The notes below the pieces were generated by a model. The model was not told where the DNA came from. It ran no database searches and saw nothing but the letters and a program-made list of their open reading frames with translations. Both the position numbers and the translations under genes were made by a program. Below, piece by piece: positions 8,005-17,183 of a DNA stretch of 64,000 nt. The first letter of the stretch is position 1. Every line of letters starts with the position of its first letter. Source of the stretch: Mucilaginibacter phenanthrenivorans (GTDB lineage: Bacteria; Bacteroidota; Bacteroidia; Sphingobacteriales; Sphingobacteriaceae); assembly GCF_024721155.1 (NCBI RefSeq), contig NZ_JAHVAP010000005.1:372001-436000 (forward strand), written 5' to 3'.

Positions 8005-9654
8005 ATGAAGATCGCGTTAGCACAGCTTAATTATCATGTCGGTAACTTTGAATCAAATACTGCAAAAATTATTGAGCATATAAAAAAGGCCCGTACCAAC
8101 GGCGCCGACCTGGTAGTATTTGCCGAGCTTTGTGTTTGCGGCTACCCATCGCGCGATTTTTTGGAGTTTGATGAGTTTATTGATCTTTGCGAGTCATCAG
8201 CACAAAAAATAGCTAAGGAGTGCCACGGCATTGCCTGTATCATAGGTTTGCCAACCCCTAACCACCGTACAGAGGGAAAAGACCTGAACAATTCGGCGTA
8301 TTTTATTGAAGAGGGAAAGGTGATAGCAGTTGCTAATAAAGCGCTGTTACCCAATTATGATATTTTTGATGAATACCGCTATTTTGAGCCATCCACAGAG
8401 TTTAGCTGTGTGGAATTTATGGGGCACCGCATTGCGTTGACCATTTGCGAGGATCTTTGGAACACCATTGAAAATCCGCTGTATGTTACCAGGCCGATGG
8501 ATATCCTGATCCAGCAGAAACCGGATGTGATGATCAACATTGCCGCTTCGCCTTTTGCCTATAACCACGACGAGGAGCGAATTGAAATTTTAAGTGATAA
8601 TGCCAAACGCTACCAGTTACCGCTACTTTACGTAAACCACGTAGGTGCGCAAACGGAGCTGATCTTTGATGGCGGATCGTTAATATTTGATAACACCGGA
8701 AAACTGATCGACGAGCTGCCATACTTTGAGGAAAGCGTTGCTTATTACACTTTAGGTGATAATGGAGCTATTACCTATGAACACCCTACCACCATCAAAC
8801 CTGAAAAAGTAAGTGATATTGAGCAGATTCATAGCGGTATAATTTTAGGCATTAAAGATTATTTCTATAAATCTGGATTTAAGCAGGCCATCCTTGGCTT
8901 ATCCGGCGGGATTGACTCTGCCGTGGTTTGCGCTTTGGCAGCCGAGGCTTTAGGGCCTAAAAACGTAATGGCGGTGCTGCTGCCAAGCCGTTTTTCAAGT
9001 GATCATTCCATAAAGGATGCAGAAGATTTGGTTAAGAACCTGGGCTGCATGTCTGAAACCATCGCCATAAAAGATATTACGGAAGCTTTTGAAGCTACTT
9101 TGAGTCCGCAGTTTGAGGGATTGCCATTTAATATTGCAGAGGAAAATATCCAGTCGCGCAGCCGTGCTGTATTGCTGATGGCGATGTGTAATAAGTTTGG
9201 TTACATTTTATTGAACACCTCTAATAAAAGTGAAGCGGCAGTAGGCTATGGCACTTTATATGGCGATATGTGTGGCGGAATTTCCGTTATAGGCGATGTT
9301 TATAAAACACAGGTGTTCGAGTTGGCGCGTCACATCAATTTAGAGAAGGAGATCATCCCGGAAAACTCCATCATCAAACCACCATCTGCTGAATTAAGGC
9401 CGGATCAAAAGGACACCGACTCACTGCCTGAATATGATATCCTGGACAAGATCTTACAAGTGTATATAGAAGACAGGCGCTCATCAGCCGAGATCATAAA
9501 AATGGGATATGATGAAACTACCGTGCGCCGGGTTATTCGTTTGGTAAACCTTGCTGAGCATAAACGCTACCAGACCCCACCTATTTTGAGGGTTTCGCCA
9601 AAGGCATTTGGGATGGGGAGAAGGATGCCGATAGTTGGGAAGTATTTGTCGTAA
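8005..9654 (+). CDS. nadE: Glutamine-dependent NAD+ synthetase
   Basis: A 549-aa cytoplasmic enzyme that amidates nicotinic acid adenine dinucleotide to NAD+ using glutamine-derived ammonia and ATP. Residues 1-265 form the nitrilase-type amidase with the triad Glu41 (VVFAELCVCG), Lys112 (NKALLPNYD) and Cys148 (ALTICEDLW). Residues about 270-549 form the synthetase with the PP-loop SGGIDS at 300-305. The length fits the two-domain class. It is divergent from gldB across 97 bases that contain the palindrome TTTGCATTTAAATATGCAAA. Confidence 0.96.
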   Translation: MKIALAQLNYHVGNFESNTAKIIEHIKKARTNGADLVVFAELCVCGYPSRDFLEFDEFIDLCESSAQKIAKECHGIACIIGLPTPNHRTEGKDLNNSAYFIEEGKVIAVANKALLPNYDIFDEYRYFEPSTEFSCVEFMGHRIALTICEDLWNTIENPLYVTRPMDILIQQKPDVMINIAASPFAYNHDEERIEILSDNAKRYQLPLLYVNHVGAQTELIFDGGSLIFDNTGKLIDELPYFEESVAYYTLGDNGAITYEHPTTIKPEKVSDIEQIHSGIILGIKDYFYKSGFKQAILGLSGGIDSAVVCALAAEALGPKNVMAVLLPSRFSSDHSIKDAEDLVKNLGCMSETIAIKDITEAFEATLSPQFEGLPFNIAEENIQSRSRAVLLMAMCNKFGYILLNTSNKSEAAVGYGTLYGDMCGGISVIGDVYKTQVFELARHINLEKEIIPENSIIKPPSAELRPDQKDTDSLPEYDILDKILQVYIEDRRSSAEIIKMGYDETTVRRVIRLVNLAEHKRYQTPPILRVSPKAFGMGRRMPIVGKYLS

Positions 9655-9663
9655 AAAACAGAA

Positions 9664-9724
9664 GCTACCGCGAGTTTAACGTAGTGTAACTCGTGGTAGT
9701 GCAATTAGGAAGCTTTCAGCTTCC
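9664..9724 (+). repeat. REP element upstream of the RAYT gene (A-type)
   Basis: The 61-base unit has an outer stem GCTACCGCGAGTT paired with AACTCGTGGTAGT (13 pairs, two of them G-U), then a short hairpin GGAAGCTTTCAGCTTCC. It ends 54 bases before the RAYT start and is in direct orientation with the downstream REP at 10354. Confidence 0.9.
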
Positions 9725-9778
9725 ATAAAAACAACAACCGTTTTTTAATAACTCTCAAGAACCTATTACCTTAACCCC

Positions 9779-10333
9779 ATGAGCCGCAATTATAAATTTC
9801 ACAATCCGGAAGGACTTTATTTCGTAACGTTTTCGGTAGTAAAATGGATCGATGTATTTACACGACGGGAATATAAAGACATACTCGTTGATAGTCTTAA
9901 ATATTGCATGGCTAACAAAGGTCTTGAATTATATGCGTGGGTTATCATGAGCAACCACGTGCATCTTATAATCAGCAGTAAAGGAAAACCAATTGGAAGT
10001 ATTTTAAGGGATGTAAAAAGACATACTTCAAAAGCTATAATTAAAGCCATTGACGAAAATATACAGGAAAGCAGGCGCGGATGGATGCTTTGGTTTTTTG
10101 AGCGGGAAGGCATTCAAAATCCTAATAATGAAAACTACCAGTTTTGGCAGCAGGATGAAAATCATCCGATAGAATTATGGAGCAATGAAGTAATAGATCA
10201 AAAGCTGGATTACATTCACAACAACCCTGTTACCGCCGGTTGGGTTGACGAGCCTGAACATTATTTGTATAGCAGCGCCAGGGATTATTCAGGTGAAAAG
10301 GGATTGATTGATAATTTGACACTTCTGTACTAA
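9779..10333 (+). CDS. REP-associated tyrosine transposase (RAYT), Y1 HUH family
   Basis: A 184-aa single-domain transposase of the IS200/IS605-like Y1 superfamily. The HUH motif is NHVHLI (His60, His62), and the probable nucleophile is Tyr145 in KLDYIHNNPV, typical of RAYTs. The N-terminus (YKFHNPEGLYFVTFSVVKWI) and SSARDY near the end also fit. RAYTs cleave and join single-stranded REP DNA. They are usually single-copy domesticated genes flanked by the REPs they recognise. Here one REP precedes the gene and an inverted REP pair follows it, exactly that arrangement. The gene appears intact. Confidence 0.92.
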   Translation: MSRNYKFHNPEGLYFVTFSVVKWIDVFTRREYKDILVDSLKYCMANKGLELYAWVIMSNHVHLIISSKGKPIGSILRDVKRHTSKAIIKAIDENIQESRRGWMLWFFEREGIQNPNNENYQFWQQDENHPIELWSNEVIDQKLDYIHNNPVTAGWVDEPEHYLYSSARDYSGEKGLIDNLTLLY

Positions 10334-10353
10334 TGCTACCGATATTTAGTTTC

Positions 10354-10530
10354 GCTGCCTCGAGGTTAGCATAGCGTACCTCGTGGTAGTACATTTGGGA
10401 AGCTTTCAGCTTCCATGAATAAATATCAAAATTTGAATCAAGGTTAGATACCATGGGCTTTTTGCTCCGTAAGCTGAAAGCTTACCATATGCCGCACCAC
10501 GAGTTACACTGTCGCTAAACTCGCGGTAGC
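10354..10530. mobile_element. BIME-like unit: A-type REP plus inverted B-type REP
   Basis: Two REPs face each other: A-type at 10354-10414 and B-type at 10469-10530 on the opposite strand, with a 54-base spacer. The A copy carries compensatory stem changes (CGAGGTT paired with TACCTCG instead of CGAGTTT with AACTCG). The B copy ends in GTAAGCTGAAAGCTTAC. The spacer resembles that of the unit at 24444, so the pair plus spacer behaves as one mobile unit. It starts 20 bases after the RAYT stop. Confidence 0.88.
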
Positions 10531-10581
10531 GATTGAAAAAATAAAATGTTTTTTCATATCTTGTGATTTCATCACCGGCTT

Positions 10582-12957
10582 ATGTTAAAAAATTACTTTA
10601 AAACCTCGCTGCGCTATTTTATAAACCATAAGGCATTTTCAACCATCAACATTATCGGGCTAAGCACCGGCATCTGTGTTTGCTTTTTTGCTTTGTTGTA
10701 TGTGCAATTTGAATTGAGTCGTGACAGTTATAACAAGCAGGCAGATAACATTTACCGCCTGGTAACCGATGTCAAAACTCCCGTAGGTGTTAATTACGAA
10801 AGCACTTCGGCTCCCATGGCGGCGGCTGTGCAGGCAGCCTTCCCCGAGGTAAAAATTGCTACAAGGATCTTTATGGATGATATGATCATCCAAAGCAATC
10901 CAAACAATGCTGCCAAGGAGGAAATCGCTTATGCCGATGCTTCAGCATTTGATGTTTTTACGTGGCCTTTATTGCGTGGCGACGCCAAACATTTATTCGA
11001 TGCTCCGTTTAATGTAGTACTAACCGAAACCGCTGCAAAAAAATATTTTGGCCATACCGATCCCATCGGGCAAACATTACTGGTTAACGGACAGGAAAAA
11101 GCTGCTGTTACCGGGATCATGAAGGACATTCCTTATAACTCGCACCTTAAGGTGGACATGCTTTTTTCCATCTCCACCTTCCAGATGGGACAGCAAACCA
11201 ACTGGGCACATTTTGGATTTTATACCTACCTGCTGTTAAAACCCGGCACCGATGTTGCAAAGCTAAACGCCAAGTTGGCCGGCATCGTAAATGCCAATAT
11301 GGATCAAAGCCAATCGAAATACATGTTGTCGCTGGAGCCGTTAAAAAGGGTTTACCTATATGGCAAACCGCGCGGGCACCGTACCGGTAGCTCCGAGAGC
11401 GGCAGTATAACTAATATTTATATTTTTTCCATAGTTGCTGTGTTTGTATTATTTATTGCCTGCTTTAATTTTATCAACTTAACCACGGCATTTTCCTTAA
11501 AGCGGGCAAGGGAAATTGGGGTACGTAAAGTTTTAGGCGCAACAAAAAAACAACTGATCATCCAGTTTTTTACCGACTCAGTTTTGCTTTGTTTGATAGC
11601 TTTTGTTTTAGCGTTAGGATTGGCAACTTTACTTCTGCCCACGTTCAACCAGCTTACGGGTACTACCATTGCGACGGGCATTTTCGATAACCTGTATTAC
11701 ATTGCCGGGTTGTTATTGATAGCGGTATTGGTAGGTTTCCTTTCCGGGTTATATCCTGCCTTATTCTTATCTGGCTTTAAGCCGATCAGCAGTTTAAAGG
11801 GACAGCTGGCTTCCGGCAGTGGCAGCCTGGTACTGCGTAAATCATTGGTAGTGGCACAGTTTGCCATTTCAATTGTGCTTATCATCTCCACTATAGTGGT
11901 TTACAACCAGCTCGACTTTATGCAGAATCAACAGTTGGGCTTTAAAAAAGCCCACCAACTGGTAATAGACTATCAATTTGACCCGCGCATAACTGATCAT
12001 CCCGACCTGGTTAAACAGCAGCTTACTGCCATACCTGGAATTTCAAGTGTAAGCTACTCATCCAGTGTGCCCGGCACACCAAACAATAAAACATCAACTA
12101 TAATAGCAGATAAAGATAACGCCAACCAGGATGTGCTGGCAGAAACCTATTACTTCGACAATGATTTTTTGAATCAATACGGTGTGCAGGTAATTGAAGG
12201 GCGCGGCTTTAACAAACAGATCGCGGCCGACGAAAAAGCCATGCTTATAAATGAAACAATGGCGCAGAAGCTTGGCTTTAAAACTCCCGAACAAGCTATT
12301 GGCAAAAGCTTTAAGCAATTTAAGGCTGATGGCACTATAGTCGGCGTGGTAAAGGATTTTCATTTTCACTCATCGCAGGAGTTGGTGCAGCCTTTGGCTA
12401 TCAGGCCGACAACAGGCTTTTTTACCTGCCTTACGCTTGACGTAACATCTGCCCACGTTCAGCAAACGATTGCCCAGGTAGAAAAACAATGGAAGCAACT
12501 GGCACCGGGGCTACCCTTAATTTACTTTTTTGAGGATGAAGCTTACAACAAACAATATATTTCGCAGCAGCGTTTCGGCAGCTTGTTTGTTTGTTTTTCG
12601 GTTTTGGCAATATTGATCTCCTGCCTTGGCTTATTGGGCCTTTCGGCTTTCAGCACGGCTCAGCGTAAAAAGGAGATCGGCATCCGCAAGGTGATGGGCG
12701 CTTCAGTAACCAGCATTGCGGCCCTGCTTTCAAAGGATTTTGTGCAGCTAGTATTTATCGCACTTGTTATTGCTTCGCCATTGGCTTGGCTGGTCATGCA
12801 CACGTGGCTGCAGGACTTTGCTTACCGCATAAATATCAGCTGGTGGGTATTTGTATTTTCAGGTGCAGCAGCAATATTGATCGCTTTGGTTACGGTTAGT
12901 TTTCAGTCTATAAAAGCAGCGCTGGTTAACCCGGTGAAGAGTTTGAAAAGCGAGTAA
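10582..12957 (+). CDS. FtsX/MacB-type ABC transporter permease (orphan)
   Basis: A 791-aa inner-membrane protein with the duplicated MacB permease plan. It has an N-terminal helix (INIIGLSTGICVCFFALLYV), a first MacB_PCD periplasmic domain, three helices including the cytoplasmic REIGVRKVLGATKKQL motif (about 300-390), a further helix and second periplasmic domain (about 415-660), and three terminal helices with KKEIGIRKVMGASVTS. Such permeases move lipids, lipoproteins or peptides through mechanotransmission by a partner ATPase. No ATPase or adaptor gene is nearby. It is related to, but clearly diverged from, the four tandem permeases at 29.7-39.5 kb. Confidence 0.88.
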   Translation: MLKNYFKTSLRYFINHKAFSTINIIGLSTGICVCFFALLYVQFELSRDSYNKQADNIYRLVTDVKTPVGVNYESTSAPMAAAVQAAFPEVKIATRIFMDDMIIQSNPNNAAKEEIAYADASAFDVFTWPLLRGDAKHLFDAPFNVVLTETAAKKYFGHTDPIGQTLLVNGQEKAAVTGIMKDIPYNSHLKVDMLFSISTFQMGQQTNWAHFGFYTYLLLKPGTDVAKLNAKLAGIVNANMDQSQSKYMLSLEPLKRVYLYGKPRGHRTGSSESGSITNIYIFSIVAVFVLFIACFNFINLTTAFSLKRAREIGVRKVLGATKKQLIIQFFTDSVLLCLIAFVLALGLATLLLPTFNQLTGTTIATGIFDNLYYIAGLLLIAVLVGFLSGLYPALFLSGFKPISSLKGQLASGSGSLVLRKSLVVAQFAISIVLIISTIVVYNQLDFMQNQQLGFKKAHQLVIDYQFDPRITDHPDLVKQQLTAIPGISSVSYSSSVPGTPNNKTSTIIADKDNANQDVLAETYYFDNDFLNQYGVQVIEGRGFNKQIAADEKAMLINETMAQKLGFKTPEQAIGKSFKQFKADGTIVGVVKDFHFHSSQELVQPLAIRPTTGFFTCLTLDVTSAHVQQTIAQVEKQWKQLAPGLPLIYFFEDEAYNKQYISQQRFGSLFVCFSVLAILISCLGLLGLSAFSTAQRKKEIGIRKVMGASVTSIAALLSKDFVQLVFIALVIASPLAWLVMHTWLQDFAYRINISWWVFVFSGAAAILIALVTVSFQSIKAALVNPVKSLKSE

Positions 12958-12966
12958 CTCAATAAC

Positions 12967-13116
12967 ATGTCATCGCGAGGAACGAAGTAAACTCTGCACA
13001 TGCTAATCAACGAAACATAAGCTATATAGTAATGCAAAATGCCGCATTCACGTCGCCACAAATATCCAGGTTCATGAATGTCCTTAGTAGAGTTTGCTTC
13101 GTTCCTCGCAATGACG
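12967..13116. repeat. ~150-bp inverted-repeat element (CGTCATTGCGAGGAACGAAGC family), copy 1
   Basis: Terminal arms TGTCATCGCGAGGAACGAAG and CTTCGTTCCTCGCAATGACG are inverted repeats of about 28 bases with three mismatches. The 94-base interior shows weak similarity, on the reverse strand, to the copy at 45666. It has no coding capacity. The size and ends resemble a MITE or a large REP-like hairpin. It lies between convergent genes. Confidence 0.75.
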
Positions 13117-13126
13117 CAGTAGGAAG

Positions 13127-14089
13127 TCACTCCCCCTTAAACCTCAATCCTACCTGCTCCCGTGCTTTATCCAGCATCGCGATCATCTGCCGCGACATGT
13201 CATAACTGACAATATTGCTTTCGATTTTGCCAGCCTTTATCAATTCACAAAAATGTTCAATTTCATAATTTAAACCGCCAGCAGTGAAAGGCTCATCGAT
13301 TACAACAATCCGCCCATCCAGGTAATTGATGGTGGCTTTTGAAGGATTCCACCAGTTTTTATGGATGGTGATGTGTCCTATGGTTCCGCAAATTAGCGCA
13401 TCCCCTTTTCCATGCAGATCGAAGCCAGCGTAAAGCTGTGCATAGCCATTGGTATGCAGGGTTTGAAATATCGCAAACATGTCGATCCCTGTTCCGCCAA
13501 ACCGGCCCATGGTTTGCACTTGTTGAGTTTCACCCAGCCAATCAACTGCTAAAAATGCCTCGTAAATGCCTATCTGCATTATCGCGCCGCCAACGTAGTC
13601 ATAACTAAAATTTGGATGGTCTCGTGGAATATCGGCCACCGACGATCCAGCTCTTACATATCCCACCGGGCCAATAGGATTAGTTATCAAATATTCCTTT
13701 AAACGGCTATATAGTGGAAAGAATGGCGGCTTCATCGCTTCCATAAACAACAAGCCCTTTGACCTTGCCGCTTCAAGTATTGGGTTTAAGATATCCAGAT
13801 TAATTGCTGCCGGCTTCTCGCAAAGCACATGCTTACCGGCGTTAAAGGCCGCAAAACAATATTCCGGGTGACTATCAGGAAGTGTGGCAATGTATACAGC
13901 ATCGATGTCGCTGGCAAGCAGTTCTTCAACGGTAGCGCAGGCGTGGCCACCATGCTGTTCTGAAAATGCAATAACCGTTTCAGGCCGGCGCGACCATAAC
14001 GAAACCAATTCAGTACCCGGAACAGCTTTAAGTCCCTGCACAAAGCGGTGCGCAATGCGCCCGCAGCCTATAATGCCCCATTTTATCAT
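13127..14089 (-). CDS. Gfo/Idh/MocA family oxidoreductase
   Basis: A 320-aa cytoplasmic NAD(P)-dependent dehydrogenase. The N-terminal Rossmann fold starts IKWGIIGCGRIAHRFVQGL (glycine motif GCGRIA). The family signature is CEKPAAIN at about residues 93-100, where the Lys is expected to be catalytic. The C-terminal alpha/beta domain contains YDYVGGAIMQIGIYEAFLAV, close to the dihydrodiol/trans-1,2-dihydrobenzene-diol dehydrogenase-like branch. The substrate cannot be assigned but is probably a sugar or cyclic diol. Monocistronic by position, with palindromes upstream and an inverted-repeat element downstream. Confidence 0.88.
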   Translation of the reverse strand: MIKWGIIGCGRIAHRFVQGLKAVPGTELVSLWSRRPETVIAFSEQHGGHACATVEELLASDIDAVYIATLPDSHPEYCFAAFNAGKHVLCEKPAAINLDILNPILEAARSKGLLFMEAMKPPFFPLYSRLKEYLITNPIGPVGYVRAGSSVADIPRDHPNFSYDYVGGAIMQIGIYEAFLAVDWLGETQQVQTMGRFGGTGIDMFAIFQTLHTNGYAQLYAGFDLHGKGDALICGTIGHITIHKNWWNPSKATINYLDGRIVVIDEPFTAGGLNYEIEHFCELIKAGKIESNIVSYDMSRQMIAMLDKAREQVGLRFKGE

Positions 14090-14102
14090 TTCTTTTAAAT
14101 AC

Positions 14103-14179
14103 GTAGAGACGCAAAATATTGCGTCTCTACAAATGCTTTAATAAATTTTAACCTAAGACACAAAGTATTGTGTCTCTAC
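14103..14179. repeat. Two adjacent GTAGAGACGCAA-type palindromes
   Basis: The first, at 14103-14130, is a near-perfect 28-base palindrome (GTAGAGACGCAA facing TTGCGTCTCTAC). The second, at about 14156-14179, is a diverged sibling (AGACACAAAGTATTGTGTCT then CTAC). A third copy of the second type occurs at 42566. They lie between two minus-strand genes and may act as terminators or protein-binding hairpins. Confidence 0.7.
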
Positions 14180-14181
14180 GA

Positions 14182-15243
14182 CTATTGGTACTGTATATAA
14201 ATCGGGTGCGGCTTGTAAATCTTTAGGATCTCCTCGGGCGTTAGCATATGATGGGGCGGCAACCACGAGTCGTTTTTATAAAACAATTTGAAGCCGGTAA
14301 ACTGTACCGGGTCGTGATAAACATAATCGCGGTAAGTTCCTGTCTTTAAATCGGGTGGGCCGAAACCGTCCATATCCATAACAAACTGAATTTCGGGGTG
14401 AAGCTTAATGTTTTGATAATTGGTCAGCATTTTACGGGTAAAACGGTGAACAATAAAAATTTTGGGCGGCAGGTTATATTTTTTCACCTCGTTGGCTAAG
14501 TAAGCCGAAACATAGTTAACATCTGCTGCATCGTAAGACCCTATTTTTTTGCCGGGATGGACGCCATCATGCATAGAAAATTCGGGGTCGATACCGCAAT
14601 GTACGTTAGGCATTCGCCAGTATTTTTCCAGCTTGGGCAGCTCCGCCTGGATCTTGCTCAACGCTACCTGTATATCCAAAAAAAGTATGGCATGGGCCCT
14701 TTTAGCAAGGCGCACTGCGCTATCTATTTTTTTATCAGGCATCCGGTTGATATACATGTTGTCCTTACCGGCAGAACCGGAGGCCACCACTGCTATATAA
14801 TGCAGCGCCGGTTGCACAGGTGTTTGCGGATCGGCTTTCTCCCAATGTTTTACTTCTCCATGCAGTTTGGCCAGCATTTCGTCTGGCGGCAGTTCGCCCA
14901 GGATGCCCATTTTTTTAGCGGACAGGTTACCATAATAGGCGATAACGCGTTTAAAGGGTAAAATAGCACCAGGCAAAGGGTAAGGGGCCTTTTTTACAGG
15001 CCATTTCCCGGTAGTATCGCCGTTGGCCAGTTTTTTCATCAACGAATCGTAAAGTTTTTTATCTAGAGGCGGATAAACAACTTTTGCAGGAACAGTATCC
15101 TCAGCAGCTGCCGCTACTTTTTTAGTGGTGTCCTTCGCAGCGGCAGACTTGTCTTTTGAACCGGCGGCCGGCTGACTGCAATTTGAAAACAGCATTAATG
15201 TGGGTAGTAGAAATGCAGATAGAATAATGTTTCTCACTTTCAT
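14182..15243 (-). CDS. Uncharacterised lipoprotein, possible TIM-barrel fold
   Basis: A 353-aa lipoprotein. I choose ATG 15243 because it begins the signal MKVRNIILSAFLLPTLMLFS followed by lipobox NCS; the longer frame adds 12 residues before it. Residues about 22-60 are a low-complexity Ala/Lys linker, typical of surface-tethering regions. The soluble part has strand-like segments ending in acidic residues (RVIAYYGN, AILFLDIQVALS, VHCGIDPEFSMHDG, KIFIVHRFT, IQFVMDMDGFGPPDLKTG) in an order compatible with a beta/alpha barrel hydrolase. This fold idea is inference only; I do not recognise the family. Confidence 0.7.
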   Translation of the reverse strand: MKVRNIILSAFLLPTLMLFSNCSQPAAGSKDKSAAAKDTTKKVAAAAEDTVPAKVVYPPLDKKLYDSLMKKLANGDTTGKWPVKKAPYPLPGAILPFKRVIAYYGNLSAKKMGILGELPPDEMLAKLHGEVKHWEKADPQTPVQPALHYIAVVASGSAGKDNMYINRMPDKKIDSAVRLAKRAHAILFLDIQVALSKIQAELPKLEKYWRMPNVHCGIDPEFSMHDGVHPGKKIGSYDAADVNYVSAYLANEVKKYNLPPKIFIVHRFTRKMLTNYQNIKLHPEIQFVMDMDGFGPPDLKTGTYRDYVYHDPVQFTGFKLFYKNDSWLPPHHMLTPEEILKIYKPHPIYIQYQ

Positions 15244-15409
15244 TTTGATAGATTTTTGCTTGTAACAGTGTTGTTGCAAATTAACACCTTTTTTGCCGCG
15301 AATATGGCTAAAATTATTAACAATTTACCCGACTGATTTGAGTTTTTGACTGATATTTAGGCATATCAGTTTTCTCCTCAACTAATCTCTAACCTCTGGT
15401 CTCCAGTCT

Positions 15410-16297
15410 CTAAACCGAAGCTTTAAAGAATTTCCCAAACACACCCAGCGGTAGTTTTGACCCCGCGGTTGCCTGCAGGTAAAGTTCTCCGGTTTCCAGG
15501 TTTTGAACTTGGGGGTAGGCGCTTTTGATGAGGTTTTCAATTATTACCGATGAAAAGCCGAGAGAATAAGTGTTTAAAATCAGGAAGTGTTCTTCCGGAT
15601 CGAGCAGCTGGATAACCTCGTCCATCATCTCGTTGATGTTATCTTCCAGCTTCCATTTTTCGCCATTAGGGCCATGGCCGTAGGCGGGGGGATCAAGGAT
15701 GATGCCGTTATATTTTTTTCCACGTTTCAATTCGCGCTTCACAAATTTTAGGGCATCTTCAACTACCCAGCGGATATTGGTTAAGCCCGAGAGTTCCTGG
15801 TTTTCATTGGCCCAGGTAACCACTTGCTTTATGGAGTCAACGTGTGTTGTATCTGCCCCCGCTGCCTGCGCAATAAGTGACGCACCGCCGGTATAAGCAA
15901 ACAGGTTAAGCACTTTGGGCTCGGGTGTTTTAAACTTCTTTATGTTTTGGGTGATATAATCCCAGTTAACAGCCTGTTCGGGGAAGATCCCAAGATGTTT
16001 AAATGAAGTTAATGCCAACCGGAATTTAATGCTTGCTTCAGGATTTTTATATTCAATATGCCAGCGATCGGGAGTGGCAGGATTTTTCTTTAGCCATTCA
16101 CCAGATGTTGCCGAGCGGCCCTTAAATTTTATATGGTGCAGGCGCTGCCATTCAGCATTGCTCAAAGCTTTGCTCCATACTGCCTGCGGCTCCGGGCGAA
16201 TGAGGATCACATTGCCAAAACGCTCCAGCTTTTCAAAGTCACCGCAATCAATCAGTTCGTAATCTTTCCAGTGGGTGGGTGTAAGTAGTTGGATCAT
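15410..16297 (-). CDS. Class I SAM-dependent methyltransferase (RlmI/RlmK-like)
   Basis: A 295-aa enzyme. SAM-binding motif I is NLFAYTGGAS (about residue 130), the acidic motif follows at HVDSIKQVVTWA, and motif IV is DPPAYGHGP. This matches the Methyltrans_SAM (PF10672) group that includes the rRNA methyltransferases RlmI and RlmK. The N-terminal third lacks an obvious PUA domain, so the exact RNA target cannot be named. It lies 133 bases downstream of mlaF on the same strand, separated by a hairpin, so it is probably a separate unit. Confidence 0.82.
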   Translation of the reverse strand: MIQLLTPTHWKDYELIDCGDFEKLERFGNVILIRPEPQAVWSKALSNAEWQRLHHIKFKGRSATSGEWLKKNPATPDRWHIEYKNPEASIKFRLALTSFKHLGIFPEQAVNWDYITQNIKKFKTPEPKVLNLFAYTGGASLIAQAAGADTTHVDSIKQVVTWANENQELSGLTNIRWVVEDALKFVKRELKRGKKYNGIILDPPAYGHGPNGEKWKLEDNINEMMDEVIQLLDPEEHFLILNTYSLGFSSVIIENLIKSAYPQVQNLETGELYLQATAGSKLPLGVFGKFFKASV

Positions 16298-16303
16298 GGT
16301 TTT

Positions 16304-16428
16304 GGAAGTCCGTAAAGTCGGAAAGACCGAAAGTCCGGAAGATGCTTTTAGTTAGTAATTAAACAAGCCGCAAAGTTAAATAATCTTTTCCTCTTTCGGA
16401 CTTCCCGACTTTACTGACTTTCGGACTT
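16304..16428. repeat. Word-type inverted repeat between mlaF and methyltransferase gene
   Basis: The left arm (16304-16339) repeats GGAAGTCCG/AAAGTCGG/GAAAGTCC words. The right arm (16396-16428) repeats CGGACTTCC/CGACTTTA/GACTTTCGG. The arms are complementary with mismatches over about 33 bases, separated by a 56-base loop. The right arm abuts the mlaF stop codon, so it may act as its terminator. Confidence 0.55.
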
Positions 16429-16430
16429 AA

Positions 16431-17183
16431 CTACAATTTCTCTTTCGCTGCCTGCATAAACTTACTGGCGAACACAAATGAATTGAGCTCTTTGTTATCG
16501 GTATGGGCAATTTCGTGGTTCGATCCTTCCCACCATTTTTGGCCGTTGTGCAAAAACACAATATGATCGCCAATGCCCATAACCGAGTTCATATCGTGGG
16601 TAACAATAACGGTGGTTATTTTATATTCCTCGGTGAGCTCATTGATCAGCTCATCAATAAGAATAGATGTTTTAGGGTCAAGCCCGGAATTGGGCTCATC
16701 AACAAACAGGTATTTTGGCTGCATGGAGATGGCGCGTGCAATGCCCACCCGCTTTTTCATCCCACCCGATAATTCAGATGGATACAGTTTATTTTTACCT
16801 TCAAGGTTTACCCTCTTCAGGCAAAAATTGGCGCGATCGAGCTTTTCTTCTTTTGATTGTTGAGTAAACAAGTTAAGAGGGAACATGATATTTTCCTCAA
16901 CCGTCATTGAATCAAATAACGCTGAGTTTTGGAAAAGCATCCCAATTTCTGTGCGGATAGGTACACGCTGTGTAAAATCCATCTCCGTAAAATTTTCATC
17001 GTTAAAAAAGACCTGCCCCTTTGTAGGGTCATGTAAACCTACAATACATTTAAGCAGCGTGGTTTTTCCGGAACCGGACCCGCCAATAATGAGGTTATTT
17101 TTACCTGCAACAAATTTGGCACTTATCCCCTTCAGCACTTCGTTTTCACCAAATGTTTTATAAATATCCTTTACCTCGATCAT
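16431..17183 (-). CDS. mlaF: MlaF-like ABC transporter ATPase
   Basis: A 250-aa ATPase. The start is ATG 17183, which overlaps the mlaE stop as ATGA; a longer frame to 17231 would overlap mlaE extensively. It shows Walker A GGSGSGKTT (about 34-42), signature LSGGMKKR, Walker B YLFVDEPNSGLDP and the H-loop VTHDM. SGLDPKTS and similarity to the Ttg2A/MlaF class indicate energising phospholipid or lipid transport between inner and outer membrane. It is coupled to the MlaE permease gene. No MCE-domain (MlaD) gene is in the window. Confidence 0.9.
   Translation of the reverse strand: MIEVKDIYKTFGENEVLKGISAKFVAGKNNLIIGGSGSGKTTLLKCIVGLHDPTKGQVFFNDENFTEMDFTQRVPIRTEIGMLFQNSALFDSMTVEENIMFPLNLFTQQSKEEKLDRANFCLKRVNLEGKNKLYPSELSGGMKKRVGIARAISMQPKYLFVDEPNSGLDPKTSILIDELINELTEEYKITTVIVTHDMNSVMGIGDHIVFLHNGQKWWEGSNHEIAHTDNKELNSFVFASKFMQAAKEKL

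Noticed and set aside
12903-13130. 75-codon minus-strand frame between the permease and oxidoreductase genes
   Set aside because: It coincides with the inverted-repeat element, starts within its arms and shows no protein-like pattern.
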